NCBI RefSeq assembly: GCF_040869045.1
Contig: NC_090319.1
Span: 384,539,601-384,603,600, forward strand
Direction: 5' to 3'
Source of the DNA: Eurosta solidaginis
Taxonomy: Eukaryota; Arthropoda; Insecta; Diptera; Tephritidae
DNA: 64,000 bases
In this document: in pieces, positions 12,034 through 22,448 of the stretch
Layout: every line of letters begins with the position of its first letter
How positions within the stretch are numbered: the first letter of the stretch is position 1
Made by a program: the position numbers and the translations under genes
The notes under the pieces: model-generated
The model's database searches: none
The model's input: the letters and a program-made list of their open reading frames with translations, nothing else
Told to the model about the DNA's origin: nothing

Positions 12034-12095
12034 CAAGTAAGGAAGTCTAAGTTCGGAAGAAACAACCTGTTATATACTTAGCTATGACATTAAAT
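12034..12095 (-). mobile_element. Mini-me/DINE-like family II, terminal fragment
   Basis: AACAAGTAAGGAAGTCTAAG followed by TTCGG matches the hairpin end of family II (compare 33356 and, inverted, 20101 and 22448). The rest of the hairpin has decayed and the body is absent. Confidence 0.5.
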
Positions 12096-12701
12096 ATTAT
12101 CAAAATGAGCCATATTTATTAATAAATTTTTTCCACATTTTTTACATTGAAGCAATAAACACACGTAAAATCAACTAATTGGATCTGTTGTTCTTGAATT
12201 AAAAGATATTAGATAAAATTGATAGCATTATGGTTAACTTAACTAAAATTTTTTTTTAAAGAATACTTTTGTGCAGGCCTTTCAACAGAAATAGAATTGT
12301 TGGTCTTATGTTAACTCTATACTGTTAAAATGATAAGTTTCCGATGAATATAACTGATTTTTCTGTTAAAAGAAATGATTTCATTGGCTATTTAAACAAC
12401 GAACAATTGGCAATATCATACTGTGGCGAATGTTGATATCACTAGGCTGATTGTAAATAATCATTCAACAATAAAAACCACACTTGTGTACATGAACACT
12501 TCAATCATCATTTACACACAAACATACATGGAAGGCAACGAGAAGTGAGATATCTCATCTCACACACACACACATGTAGTCATCAGCCAAAGTAGTTACT
12601 CACACATACACAAGCATATAGCACAATTACCAAGCATGAGGTACAACTCTTCGCGAAATTACTAAACCTTAGTAGAAATGGATGAACGAGGAAACCGAGA
12701 G

Positions 12702-12709
12702 TATAAAAG
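12702..12709 (+). promoter_or_regulatory. TATA box of the LTR
   Basis: TATAAAAG about 280 bp into the LTR-like sequence. Placement relative to the downstream AATAAA fits an LTR promoter. No transcript data are available. Confidence 0.5.
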
Positions 12710-12802
12710 CATCGCAAGCTGAGTAATAACTAATCAGTTTTGATTTAAACACGCTATTGGTTGTGAAGTATAATTGTGAAGTACTACACCGAAAGTAATC
12801 TA

Positions 12803-12808
12803 AATAAA
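12803..12808 (+). terminator. LTR polyadenylation signal
   Basis: AATAAA about 100 bp downstream of the TATA box within the LTR-like sequence. Confidence 0.45.
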
Positions 12809-13049
12809 GACCAGTTTGCAAATCGGAATATTGGAGTGATTTATTCAACAGTTTAGCGATTCGAACATTAGCACGGCGCCTACTATGTTGGTTATATGAC
12901 CATGGTGCAACAGAAATCTCGTTCATACCATTTGTCTTCACTTTTTTTTTTTTAATCATTATGGAAGTCTGATATCTTAACTGTTTCTATTGATGTTTTG
13001 GTTGTGACAGTATTATATATGGTGGAAGGCGGTAGAGATGAAATAAATA

Positions 13050-14159
13050 ATTAACATGCTAGGGAAAGTTCAACGATCTGCCTGCGGAGCGATCAAGGGG
13101 GCAATTAGGGCGTGCCTCTCGGAAGCTTCAAACGTGATATGCAATGTTCCACCGGTAGATCTCTTTATCAAAAAATGGCATCTGAAGGGGCCCTAAGGCT
13201 TCGGGAGTTGGGCCTTTGGAGGGAGCGTACATACGGGCACGACCGTATCCTGCTCAATATAAACGACTCCCGCACCTTGTCCAAAACGGACTACATATGT
13301 CCAAGGAAAGTCTTCGAAACAAACTACACAATTCTCTTCCCCACAAAGAAACATTGGAAAGATGGGGGGATCACTCAGAGATTCGACATCTCGGTTTTCG
13401 CGGATGGTTCTAAAATGGCTTGCGGAGTGGGAGCGGGACTCGGCTGCGGCTTCCCGACTCGGCAAGCGTGATTCAAGCTGAGATTTTCGCTATCCAAAAG
13501 GCGTGTAAAGCGTTAATGCATATCAATGGTAACGGTAACAGGGTGGCCATTTCCTCCGATAGCCAGGCGGCTCTTGGGGCCCTCGGGTCAGAGACGATAT
13601 CATCAAACCTAGTTGGGCAGTGTAGGGAGAGCGCCATGATTCTGGCGAGCCGGCATATCGTTACCCTGATATGGGTACTGGGGCATCGAAACATACAGAG
13701 TAAAGAGATGGCGGATGAGCTGGCACGGCGTGGAGCTGCTCTTGATGTCTCAGGATCGAAGGAGGTCCTTGCATCCCTGGGACTCATCAAGGGCCGCATC
13801 TCCCAGCACTGGTTGAGTGAGGCCAACAATAGGTGGAATCGGCTGCGGACCTGTAGAGTGTCCAAGAGCATGTGGCCATAAAATAACGAAAAACAATCGG
13901 CAACTGTCCTTAAGATGAACAGAAGGGATATATCCAGAGTAGTTGCGGTACTCACGGGGCATTGGACAATTGGGGTAGATGCGGCACGGATGGGACTGGA
14001 ACACAATACCTCCTGTCGCAGCTGCAAGCGTCCGGAGGCAGATGAAATGGTTGAGCATCTGCTGTGCGAATGCCCAGCACACTGTCGAAGCAGAATAAAG
14101 TTTCTTGGAAAGCCCTTTTTCGAAAGCCTCTCAGAACTCAAGGGTGTTAGGCCGGGATA
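13050..14159 (+). pseudogene. Decayed Loa-type LINE ORF2 3' end (RNase H)
   Basis: Relic of a non-LTR retrotransposon polyprotein C-terminus. Homology runs through three frames. A first piece at about 13055-13180 reads IRACLSEASNVICNVPPVDL. A second at about 13170-13440 includes the RNase H start FADGSK. A third, 13420-13881, has QAEIFAI, SSDSQAAL and GHRNIQSKEMADELARRGA. These supply the expected D-E-D and late Asp catalytic positions of RNase H. After one in-frame stop at 13879, the same frame continues to 14159 with a C-x2-C-x10-H-x4-C knuckle (CRSCKRP ... HLLCEC) typical of such C-termini. RNase H placed after RT in a LINE points to the Loa/R1/I groups; Loa is my best guess. At least two frameshifts and one stop show it is dead. 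The RT part is missing upstream. Confidence 0.8.
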
Positions 14160-14401
14160 GCTTCTCAAATTTATAATTTCCACGGAATGGATATAGGGGG
14201 ACGGGTTTTCCCTGAGGCACGTGAAAATGTTTATTAGTCTTCTTACAACACCCTTTCATTGGTTAACTCACGAGTTTGTGGTATCAAAACGGCGCATGAG
14301 TGCTAATTGGAGTCAATTGGGACTCGCCACTCCAACCAACGAACCAACCAACCATTATATGATAGGTTAACGGAGCTATGGCTAACGTATCTTGTGCATT
14401 T
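14160..14401. other. Unassigned sequence
   Basis: Short stretch between the LINE relic and the family-II element. It may include 3' UTR of the LINE. Confidence 0.3.
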
Positions 14402-15382
14402 TTATACTCAGCGTGCTTTGCACACAGAGTATATTAACTTTGATTGGAAAACGGTTGGTTGTACAGGTATAAAGGAATCGAGACAGATATAGACTTCCAT
14501 ATATCAACATCATCAGTGTCGAAAAAAAATTTGATTGAGCCATGTCCGTCCGTCCGTCCGCCTGTCCGTTAACATGATAACTTGAGTAAATATTGAGATA
14601 TATTCACCAAATTTGGTATACGAGCTTATCTGGACCCAGAATATATTGGTATTGAAAATGAGCGAAATCGGATGATAACCATGCCCACTTTTTATATATA
14701 TAAAATGTTGCAAAACACAAAAAACCTGATTATTTAATAAATAATACACCTAGAATGTTGAAATTTGACGTGTAGATTGATATTGAGACTCTTGATAAAA
14801 ATTTGAAAAACATGTATAAAATGGGCGTGGCACCGCCTACTTGTCATAAAATCAATTTTACAAATATTATTAATCATAAATCAAAAATAAACCTATCGTA
14901 ACAAAATTCGGCAGAGAGGTTGCCTTTACTATAAGGAATGCTTTGAAGAAAAATTTACGAAATCGATTAATGACCACACCACTTTTGTGACTAAGCAATT
15001 TTCTATGTTTCGGGAGACATAACTCTAAGAAAAATTAACATACCATAATGAAATTGGGTACACAAATTTTACCTATAGTAGAAAATATGTCTAGTAAAAA
15101 TGAACGGGATCGGTTAAAGACCACGGCAACTTAGATATAAAACAAGTTTAAAAGGGTCGTAGACTAGAACAATAAGCTGTAACTTAGCAAAAAATAGTTT
15201 TGAATCAATGATATTACACTTATGAAGTTTTATTTTAAGAGGAAATTGGAAACAATTTTTTTTAAACGGGTGGTGCCACGTGTTATGTAGAAAAGTAATT
15301 TATCTGAAATGAAATGTACAATTGAAGTTCACGCTGAGTATATAATGTTCGGTTACACCCGAACTTGGACACCCTTATTTGT
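14402..15382 (+). mobile_element. Mini-me/DINE-like element, family II, copy A
   Basis: Starts at TATACTCAGCGTGCTTTGCA, followed by GAGTATATTAACTTTG and a GTCC microsatellite at about 14546-14569. It ends in a hairpin with stem GTTCGG/CCGAAC (about 15348-15366) followed by a degraded CTTATTTGT. It is collinear with 19176-20101 (shared CGTGGCACCGCC and TTCGG(A/C)(A/G)GAGAGGTTGCCTTTACT). Non-coding; frames inside are by-products. Confidence 0.72.
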
Positions 15383-15389
15383 TTCTGTT

Positions 15390-15518
15390 TGATTTGACTG
15401 TTGAAGCGGTCAATTCAGAATCAACAATTTGTGTGCAGTTGATTCAACAGCTATTTGTGATGCTTAAAAATGGCAGCAATTTCGGTTGATTTTACCAGTT
15501 CTTTTTTTTTCAGTGTGG
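15390..15518. mobile_element. End fragment of the CACTGAAAG TIR element
   Basis: Ends in GGTTGATTTTACCAG then TTCTTTTTTTTCAGTG. Its reverse complement closely matches the left end of the element at 37154 (CACTGAAAGAAAAAGACTGG then TCAAATCAACCGAAAT). TGTTGAA and GGTCAATT-type subterminal motifs are also present. No partner end was found. Confidence 0.55.
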
Positions 15519-16744
15519 AAATGTTTCCCGTCATAGAGAAAATCACTTTACCAAATCTTTTCACGAAAGATAAATTATTTTTCACGTTAAGGGATGATAG
15601 CTGAAATGGTTATTGATTTATGACCAATTATACATAAGTGAGCGGTGCCATGCCTAATTTAAGAAACGAAATTTGTGTTTTTTAGAGGTAGTATTTACTA
15701 AATAATCACGGTTCGCGGTTTCCAAATATATAAAAATCGCACGCCCTATGATTTTGCACATTTTCAATAGCTATGAGAGATGAGTGGCAATCTACATACC
15801 AGACTTCAATGATATACCATAAATTTAATCAATATAATGTATTTCCTAACAGAAGTACCAACATGGCTTAATTAATTGCTTTTCTACCCTGGTCATTTTG
15901 ATAGATGGAAGACCATAATTGTAAGTTAAGTTAATATACTCTGAGAGCTTTTTTGAGATTAAATTTGCATGAATTTAGAAAAAGTGATCGATCGAAAATA
16001 TTTTAAGAGACACTTTTTCAAAATATCAAAACTGTTTTCAGGTTTAAGAACTTAAACTTAAAGAGTTTAAATAACATTTAAAAAATGAGTTTACATAAAA
16101 TATGGATAACTCCATAATTCTAAATGTAACTGAAATTTCCCCATTTGCTCCTAAGTTGATTGAAATTACTTAAAATGAGGACTCTATCAAAACTTCATAT
16201 AATTTATTGGATTAAGAATAATTGGTTGTCGATAAAATGTTGCAGTAACAATGCAAATAAAGTCAACTCTCAATATTGTACTAAAACTTACTTTGGGTAT
16301 AATTCTAACACAAAAGTTGTGTTTTTGTGTGACCTTCAATAAAAGGAGCCATACATACAAATTTGTCCACCAAAAGCACTTGACGTCACAACGATTAAAG
16401 CAGAGAAATTTATGTCACGCATATTTTGGTAAGTCGTATATTTGAAAAAAAAAAAAAAACAAAAAAACAAACACAATTATATGTACATATGTATGATGTA
16501 GTATGTATGCATACACTAGGATAACAAACCACTCTTAAATCGGCGTTTGGTGCTGGGAAAGTTTGTATTTATGAACGGTCGTTAATAAAAAATGGGCTAA
16601 TATTAAGAGTAAATAAAAGAAAAACATGGAGATAAACATATACGTAATAACGGAGGGAATAAAGTTCAGGTTAAATATGATAACTCCTGGAAACGCTATA
16701 CGAAAGTTTTTCCCATTTTGAATGAACTTTTTGATGGGTTAACT
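15519..16744. other. AT-rich gene-free stretch
   Basis: No gene recognised. Frames at 16160-16342 and 16251-16445 lack motifs. Confidence 0.4.
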
Positions 16745-17250
16745 TATTTGCTCACGATATAGGTTATCGATAACAAAGGTTATTGATGCGTAATTGGTTT
16801 ATTATAGAAAAGTTTTCGATATGTTAAAAAAAAAGGGTTTGCCTACGAAGTACTACCAATTTGTTGTCTTCATGTTATAGAAAAATAATCGATTTTTTAT
16901 TAAAACATTATCTATTTTTTTATCAAAAAGTGATCGAATTGTAATGGAAAAGTTTTCAAATTGTTAGAAGAGTATAACCAATTTGTTACTAGCGTGTCAT
17001 CCATATGTTATCATAAAGTTACTGGTTTTTTATCGAAGAGATATGGATTTGCCATAAATTTTCATCAAAAAGTTATCGATTTCTTACCGGAGCGTTGGCG
17101 ATATTAATTGGCGTGTTATAGAAATTAATCGATTCGCTATCCATTTTTCATAAAAAATGTATCTGTTTGTTATCATAAAGCGTTCGAATTGTAATGGAAA
17201 AGCTTTCAATTTGTTAGCAGAGTGTAAACAATTTGTTACCGGTGTCGGTT
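16745..17250 (+). repeat. 11-bp-period GTTATCG array (Y2)
   Basis: Degenerate array related to 4216-5600. From about 17080 it divides into 11-mers TTATCGATTTC, TTACCGGAGCG, TTGGCGATATT, AATTGGCGTGT, TATAGAAATTA and ATCGATTCGCT, onward to ACCGGTGTCGG with almost no indels. The consensus is close to GTTATCGATTT. Confidence 0.68.
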
Positions 17251-17724
17251 GATACGAAAAACTAGGAGAACTGCAAAAAAGCCAGTATAAAAATGGTGTT
17301 GGTTTAATTTAGCTCTAGGTTACTGAGATTGCAAATCAGGTTCCTGAGGTTCTCTGCTCGAGAGGCAAACATTTTTAATAGTCGAATTCACAAAAAAACA
17401 TCTGATGAGCGCCTCTTGCAGGACCGAAATAGCATAACAATATTTTTGGGGTCTTCATAATTTTTATATGGGTAAAGCATAATTACTTTATTTTACTAAT
17501 ATTTAAACAACGATCAATAAAATCTTAAAACAAAGCACTAATCAAATAATTTAAAACTTGCATATTGTTTCAGAAATGAAGCTCAATTAGCGCGTTAATG
17601 TATTAAACTGGTATAATTACTTCATTAGGTGTATGTATGAAATAGCAGCAGAAACCTTTGTTTGAACATTCATTCCGTTTTACTTCTTTTACATTACTTT
17701 TATTTCATGCTTTTTCGTCAATTT
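17251..17724. other. Unassigned sequence
   Basis: No gene or repeat recognised. Confidence 0.4.
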
Positions 17725-18030
17725 TCATAAATGGCCCAGATGAAACCAAAAATGTCTGTTTGAGCAAAGATATAATCTTGTTGAGCTTTAAAATTAAAAT
17801 TTTAGGATTAACACTATAAAAACTTTTATAAGGAACAGAAATATAAAGGTGGAGTGCAAAAAGACTTTCGATATAATCCTTCTCTTAGTTCGGCAATGTG
17901 CACTCCACCTTTATATTTTTGTTTCTCATAAACGTCTTTAGAGTGGGCATGTTGTTGAAATTCAAAGTTCAACAAGATCATGTCTTTGTTTAAATAGAAA
18001 GTTGTCGTTTATTTTGGTCCATTTTTACAA
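17725..18030. repeat. Imperfect fold-back element
   Basis: The best-paired part is ATATAAAGGTGGAGTGCA at about 17842-17859 against TGCACTCCACCTTTATAT at about 17896-17913. Pairing extends outward with mismatches (GCAAAGATATAATCTTGTTGAG against CAACAAGATCATGTCTTTGT). The loop is about 36 bp. A palindromic MITE is the likely origin. Confidence 0.62.
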
Positions 18031-19175
18031 TTTTACAAAAAAAAAAATCGTTTCAAATACATATTGCTCACTCAACCTGTTCAGAACTAGCACAAAACTA
18101 TTTCATTAAGAGACGATACTAGTTAAACCTAACAAATACTGCTCAAAACTTTTTATATTGAAGTGCAAATCAAAATAAACTTACGAAATTGGATGTACAC
18201 TGAATGGTTTTTTTTTCGTATTTAAAAAGTAAAATTTTTAAATGTTTGAAAAACTCAAAAGCTTTAATAATAATACATATATATATAACATATAAAGGGA
18301 ATTCAGAATTTTGTGCATTTGACGATGGAAAAGTTGCTATAGCAATTATAAGCTACGGATCGTGAGCAACTTCTTTCATTTTAAATTTTTTCTTTCCATT
18401 TGTTTTGTTTTGACAGTTGATGATTTGCTATTCAATATTGAAAAAATAAACTACGGTTTTTGATGTTGCGTTTTTGCCATGACTTGGCAAATGTATAGCC
18501 GTATAATTTTTTGGCGCTTTGTGTAAAAATACTACACCAGTTTGCAAATACAATGATGCTAGACTATTTGCACAAAATCCTGAACTCCCTTATAGATTCT
18601 TTGAATGGCTATATCATCACAATACTCAAGAGCAATTTAACTTAATTCTCAAAATCCAGCACACCAACTTCACTCAGTCATTAATATGGTATTCAGATCA
18701 TCTACACCAATTTTTTTTTTACAATAGGTGACCTATTATCGAAGTCTCGGAATTGTGACCCGAATGATAGTCCAAAAACATTATTTTAACGAGTTCGCTC
18801 CATTAATATCTAATCTAGATAGATGCAAAGCTTTAGCAACTGCTCCAGCCTTAACTCAGAAATGGTTGAGACTACGAAAGTAGAATATTTAAGGCTGAAT
18901 ATGTGGAGAATTTCAATATGTTCAGCTTCGAAATGAGCGCAAAACTCGAGCAAGACATAGGAAGTGAGAAATTTGCGAAGCACTAAATTTTGCGACCCCA
19001 GGTCTCGAATATCTCAAGACGGGCACATGCGACTTATCACGACTTTTAATACCATTAACGAAATTTCAAAATAAAGGCGTATGCAGATTCCAAAGTCAAG
19101 CTCTTAAATGCCTGGAATAATTTTAATTTTCTTAATGAATCAAATTTGAATATAAATTTTTTTCAGTACCATAAT
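18031..19175. other. Gene-free stretch
   Basis: No gene recognised. The frame at 18519-18731 has no identifiable domain. Confidence 0.4.
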
Positions 19176-20101
19176 ATTTTTATACCCTTTATAACTTTGA
19201 TTGGATAACGGTTGGTTGTACAGGTATAAAGGGATCGAGATAGATATATACTTCCATATATCAAAATCACCAGTTTCGAAAAAAAAAATTGATTGAGCCA
19301 TGTCCGTCCGTCCGTTCGTTAACACGATAACTTGAGTAAATATTGAGATTCTTCACCAAATTTGGTACACGAGCTTATCTGGACCCAGAATATATTGGTT
19401 TTGGAAATGAGCGAAATCCGATGATAACCACGACCAGTTTTTATATATATAAAATTTTGGAAAACACAGAAAACCTGATTATTTAGTAAATAATAAACCT
19501 AGAATGTTGAAATTGTGTTTGACGTGTGGACTGATATTGAGACTCTTGATAAAAATTTGAAAAATTTGTTTAAAATGGGCGTGGCACCGCCCACTTGTGA
19601 TAAAATCAATTTTACAAATATTATTAATCAAAAATCAAAATTCCTAAATAACCCTATCGTAACAAAATTCGGCGGAGAGGTTGCCTTTACTAGAAGGAAT
19701 GCTTTGAAGAATAATTAACGAAATCGGTTAAGGACCACGCCCACTTTTATATAAAAGATTTGTATAAGGGTCGTGGACAAAAAAAATAAGCGATATCTTT
19801 GCAAAAAAGAGCTTTATATCAATGGTATTTCATTTCCTAAATGGATTTATAACAATAAATTGGAAAAACTTCACATTTTGAAAATGGGTGTGGCACAGCC
19901 CCTTTGATGATTAAGCAATTTTCTATGTTTCGGGACCCATAACTCGAAGAAAAATTAGTTCAGAATAGAACCATATGCATATGTATTATTGCGCAGCCTT
20001 GTAACCCTATTAAGCACACAAAACAAACAACAACAACATTTCAAGTGTATAGCTGGGTATGTAATGTTCGGTTTCACCCGAACTTAGACTTCCTTATTTG
20101 T
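19176..20101 (+). mobile_element. Mini-me/DINE-like element, family II, copy B
   Basis: Collinear with copy A (ATAACTTTGATTGGATAACG, a short GTCC run at about 19302-19317, the CGTGGCACCGCCCAC block). It ends with a hairpin, stem GTTCGG/CCGAAC, then TAGACTTCCTTATTTGT. The extreme left end (TACTCAGC...) is missing. Non-coding. Confidence 0.72.
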
Positions 20102-21394
20102 TGAATAACTTTTTGTTGTCAATTTGTTAGTGTAAATATGTTTTTATACCGAAGTGCTCGTTCATCATATCGCTTGTTTGTTTTTGTAAACAGATATGAT
20201 TCAACTTGTTAGGAAAACGCAAAGAAAATTTGATTTTTTCATACAACTTCATTACAAAAATTATTTTAGAGACCTCTGGCCCTGTCATCTTTGCTCTTAG
20301 GAGTATTCTATGCATGTGAACATCATTTCACCCGGCGACACTTGTGAGGTATCTCAAAATCTCGAAAAACTAAAATTTCGGATTATATTTGTTTAAAATA
20401 AAACAGGCGATCAGAAAGTGTTTTTGCTTTGCACTTGCATATGAAAATCAAAAAGGTCAATAGGAATATTACTTATATGTTAGTGCATACACTTTTAACA
20501 TTGTCATGACCTGCGAAATGGCAATTGTTTCACTTTGCACACCTTCTAAACGCTTTCTGAACTGGCACATTCGTAGGTGGTTCTGAAATAGTCGCTGCCT
20601 TTGAGTAGTTAATTTAAATTCATAAAACTCAGATTTAAGCACTGTTAGCGCAAGTGTAGCTACCAAATGTCCCGCTCTACATCCGATTAGCACCAGTCCG
20701 GAGCTGGGCTTTAAACCTGTAGTGCAAGATTAATGCTTTGGTTGACAGTCTCCTTATTAAGCTGCAGGGGAACAGGAAATTTTCCCTACAGTAGAATTTC
20801 GCCATTTAGTAAGTACTAGCCAGCACTCTTTTTCTATTCATAAGTTATTAAAGACGCATTCAACAAAAGTTAATACAAATATAATAGCAGACATTTTTTA
20901 TTCCTGTTTTTCCTCGCTATTAATATTTAATTAAAAAGTTGGCATTCACAAACATACAATTGTCAAGCTTTCATTTGACATGAACTTTGTTGAAATTTGT
21001 CAATTGTTGGAAAAATGAAAGCGGACTCATTTGTAAATCTGTAAATCCGTGCAAGGTCATTTTCATCTGTCGTACATTGAACTGCCGAAAAAAATGATTT
21101 TACCGCTTTCCATGTAATAAAAAAGTTCGGAAAATTGTGTATTAAACACGGTAAAGTCCAAAGTGTTCACATATATTAAATATTTGTATATTTCTGCTTG
21201 ATTCATTGTATTACATACTTAACTTTTGAAATGCTTTCAGTGCCGATTATTTATGGTATAAAATAAAAGTTATTGAGTGGTATTAATAGGGCTTCATAAA
21301 CCAAATGTGTCACTACTTCGAAATTATACTATTAATGTGGTTTTAATGAGATTTTCGGTAGGGTTTACGCTGACGTTTTCCCGATCATATCCAA
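20102..21394. other. Gene-free stretch
   Basis: No gene recognised; mixed AT-rich sequence. The minus-strand frames at 20127-20315 and 20469-20693 have no motif. Confidence 0.4.
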
Positions 21395-21543
21395 GTCTGC
21401 TTATCGGAAGCAGGGGAAGAGTGTGGGGCCCACTCTGCTGTTAGGCCCAGATGGCAAACGATTTAAACTCTCGGTGTGAACAATTGGCGCCAGTTAACCC
21501 AAAGAAGAAGCGATTGGAGCGCCTTGTTGGACGGCCATAATCA
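21395..21543 (+). pseudogene. RTE-like LINE ORF2 C-terminal scrap
   Basis: One frame reads RPRWQTI, stop, TLGVNNWRQLTQRRSDWSAL and ends at a stop codon shortly after. The pattern of R-P-R-x-R/W ... L-G-x-x-N-W-R-x-x-x-x-x-R-x-x-W is typical of the C-termini of RTE-like endonuclease-reverse transcriptases. An internal stop (near 21470) and the missing body show a dead 3' fragment. No promoter or start applies. The clade assignment is from motif memory only. Confidence 0.5.
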
Positions 21544-21738
21544 TTTAAACGGATAAGTACCAATTAAGAAAGTATGTAAAAAATATTTGAATAAAGGTGG
21601 CATACATTACTCATTGTTATTTGATATAAAATATCTTTTGAAAGTATAAAATAAAAACTAAAAAGGGAGAGTCCCCTAATAGCCCAACACTTCTTTGGCA
21701 AAGTCGTTAGCATTTTTTGTACAACAAAATGTATTTTC

Positions 21739-22448
21739 ATACTCAGCTGAGCAGAGCTCACAGGGTATATTAGATTTGTTCGCATAACGGTACCCCGTAA
21801 CGGCATAAACTAATCGAGATAGATATAGACTTCTATATATCAAAATGATCTGAGCGAAAAAAGAAATTCATTTAGCTATGCGCGTCCGTCCGTCCGTCCG
21901 TATGTCCGTCAACCCGATAACTTGAACCAATTTTGATATATCTTAATGAAATTTGGTATGTAAGTTCCTGGGCACTTATTTCAGATCGATATTTAAAATC
22001 AACGAAATCGGACTATAACCACGCCCACTTTTTCGGTATCGAAAATTTCGAAAACCCGAAAAAGTGCGATAATTCATTACCAAAGACGTATAAAGCGATG
22101 AAACTTGGTAGGTTTGTTGACCTTATGACGCAGATTAGAAAATTAGTAAAAATTTTGACAATGATCGTGGCACCGTCCACTTTTAAGAGAAGGTAATTTA
22201 AAAGTTTCGCAAGCTGTAATTTGGCAGGAACGTTAGTCTTATTACTATATGTGTTCTAAATAAAAAATAGCAAAATCGGATGACAAACACATCCAATATA
22301 AAAAAAAAATAAATTTTATAAAAAAATTGCATAACTTTAGAGTATATAAGTAAATTATGTCAACATTCAACTCTAACATTTATCTCCAAAGCTCTCAGCT
22401 GTGTATGTAATGTTCGGTTACACCCGAACTTAGCCTTACTTACTTGTT
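21739..22448 (+). mobile_element. Mini-me/DINE-like element, family II, copy C
   Basis: Complete by eye: ATACTCAGCTGAGCAGAGCT at the left, a GTCC microsatellite at about 21886-21910, the GGACTATAACCACGCCCACT block, and a right-end hairpin (stem AGTTCGG/CCGAACT in complement) followed by TAGCCTTACTTACTTGT. About 710 bp. The left terminus itself contains CTCAGCTGAG, an inverted repeat. Non-coding. Confidence 0.75.

Larger units (their letters stand above)
12422..12873 (+). mobile_element. Solo-LTR-like sequence (gypsy type)
   Basis: About 450 bp beginning TGTGGCGAATGTTGATATCA and ending TTCGAACATTAGCA, so with TG...CA termini. It has a TATA box followed about 100 bp later by AATAAA, the usual U3-R-U5 layout of an LTR. 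No second LTR, primer-binding site or gag/pol was found nearby, and 4-5 bp on the two sides do not match as a target duplication. The assignment is therefore moderate. Confidence 0.5.

Noticed and set aside
13473..14183. 236-codon minus-strand frame
   Set aside because: Antisense shadow of the RNase H relic; the plus-strand frames carry the recognisable motifs.
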